DNA of 6,588 bases. It comes from Acidobacteriaceae bacterium. Its GTDB lineage: Bacteria > Acidobacteriota > Terriglobia > Bryobacterales > Bryobacteraceae. The position numbers and the translations under genes are program-made. The DNA is taken from assembly GCA_019244945.1 (NCBI GenBank), contig JAFASD010000463.1, forward strand, positions 1-6,588. Direction: 5' to 3'. The first letter of the stretch is position 1. The number at the start of each line of letters is the position of its first letter. The notes beneath the pieces are model-generated. The model did not search any database. It was not told the DNA's origin and saw nothing but the letters and a program-made list of their open reading frames with translations. This document shows positions 6,127 through 6,588 of this stretch, in pieces.

Positions 6127-6588
6127 TTGAACAGACGAACGTGCATGGCGTTGCTCGGCGCGCCACTCGTACGCGCGTGGGCGCAGGGGGTCTCCTCCCG
6201 TGGCGTGAAAGCACAGCCTCGCGGCAAGCCGTCCGGTCTGCCATTCAACGCATGTTTCACGGATGTCGCCTCGCAAGCCGGATTGCATGCCCCTCTTATT
6301 TATGGGCCTGTGGAACACAAAACTTACATTATGGAGACCGTCGGGTGCGGCTGCGCCTTTTTTGATTACGACAACGACGGCTGGCTTGACGTTTTCCTGT
6401 TGAGCGGTACTCGATTCGAAGGGTCGCCCGAAGGCGCCATCAACCGCCTGTATCACAATAATCGCGACGGCACGTTCACCGATGTCACCGAAAAGTCAGG
6501 TTTGGGACGTAGCGGCTGGGCCTCCGCGGTCGCACTCGGCGATTACAACAACGACGGCTTCGACGACCTTTTCGTGACCTACTGGGGT
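6127..6588 (+). CDS. Exported FG-GAP/VCBS-repeat protein, CRTAC1 type (3' end cut by window)
   Basis: The first 154 codons of a larger gene are present. The N-terminus has a twin arginine (R3-R4) in NRRTCMALLGAPL, a weakly hydrophobic stretch and an AWA-Q cleavage-like site near residue 20. This fits a Tat or, less likely, a Sec signal peptide, so the protein should act outside the cytoplasm. Then come FTDVASQAGL, a segment typical of CRTAC1-like proteins, and two FG-GAP/VCBS blades with calcium-binding loops: DYDNDGWLD (80-88) and DYNNDGFDD (139-147). Between them is YHNNRDGTFTDVTEKSGL. Proteins of this kind form a beta-propeller and usually end in an ASPIC/UnbV domain, which would lie beyond the window. 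Their biochemical role is mostly unknown; surface binding or adhesion is often assumed. The 30-base gap from pgm contains no terminator, so read-through is possible. The family call is secure, while the exact start is less so. Confidence 0.85.
   Translation, partial: MNRRTCMALLGAPLVRAWAQGVSSRGVKAQPRGKPSGLPFNACFTDVASQAGLHAPLIYGPVEHKTYIMETVGCGCAFFDYDNDGWLDVFLLSGTRFEGSPEGAINRLYHNNRDGTFTDVTEKSGLGRSGWASAVALGDYNNDGFDDLFVTYWG

Noticed and set aside
6141..6365. Plus-strand 74-codon frame overlapping the start of the FG-GAP protein
   Set aside because: The overlapping frame starting at 6127 encodes clear family motifs and continues to the window edge, whereas this one has none.
5827..6456. Long minus-strand open frame of 209 codons across the pgm end and the gap
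   Set aside because: It lies opposite the conserved C-terminal domain of pgm and the FG-GAP protein start. It shows no recognisable motifs and looks like a shadow of the + strand codon pattern.

Overview
The window is a compact run of six genes, all on the + strand, with gaps of at most about 40 bases and one 4-base overlap. No mobile element, CRISPR array, RNA gene or clear terminator was found. The sequence suggests a free-living Gram-negative-type bacterium. My best guess is Acidobacteriota or a relative (Verrucomicrobiota or Planctomycetota are alternatives). This rests on the exported CRTAC1-type (FG-GAP/ASPIC-UnbV) protein at the right edge, the use of GTG and TTG starts with good Shine-Dalgarno sites, and moderate GC. 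It is inferred from content only, not from a search.

Positions 57-4411 hold four tightly packed genes: a RimK-like ATP-grasp ligase, a YbdK/GCS2-type carboxylate-amine ligase, a short M29 metallo-aminopeptidase, and a second ATP-grasp protein whose motif order indicates a circularly permuted fold. Three ATP-dependent carboxylate-amine (amide-bond-forming) enzymes plus one amide-bond-cleaving enzyme in one transcription unit look like a pathway for a small non-ribosomal peptide or amide. It could be a gamma-glutamyl-type or glutathione-like metabolite, or a modification of a protein or peptide terminus. The product cannot be read from the sequence. Gene neighbourhoods mixing GCS2-type and ATP-grasp amidoligases have been discussed in comparative genomics, so the component families are known. 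This particular four-gene combination is the most interesting part of the window.

Positions 4435-6096 encode a complete alpha-D-glucose-specific phosphoglucomutase that aligns nearly end to end with E. coli Pgm. It lies 23 bases after the ligase cassette and has its own strong ribosome binding site, so it may share the transcript. From 6127 to the right edge runs the start of a secreted beta-propeller-like protein with FG-GAP/VCBS calcium-binding motifs and a probable Tat-type signal peptide. It is cut by the window end.

The first 56 bases are the leader of the first gene. No convincing promoter is visible there, so the operon may begin outside the window.
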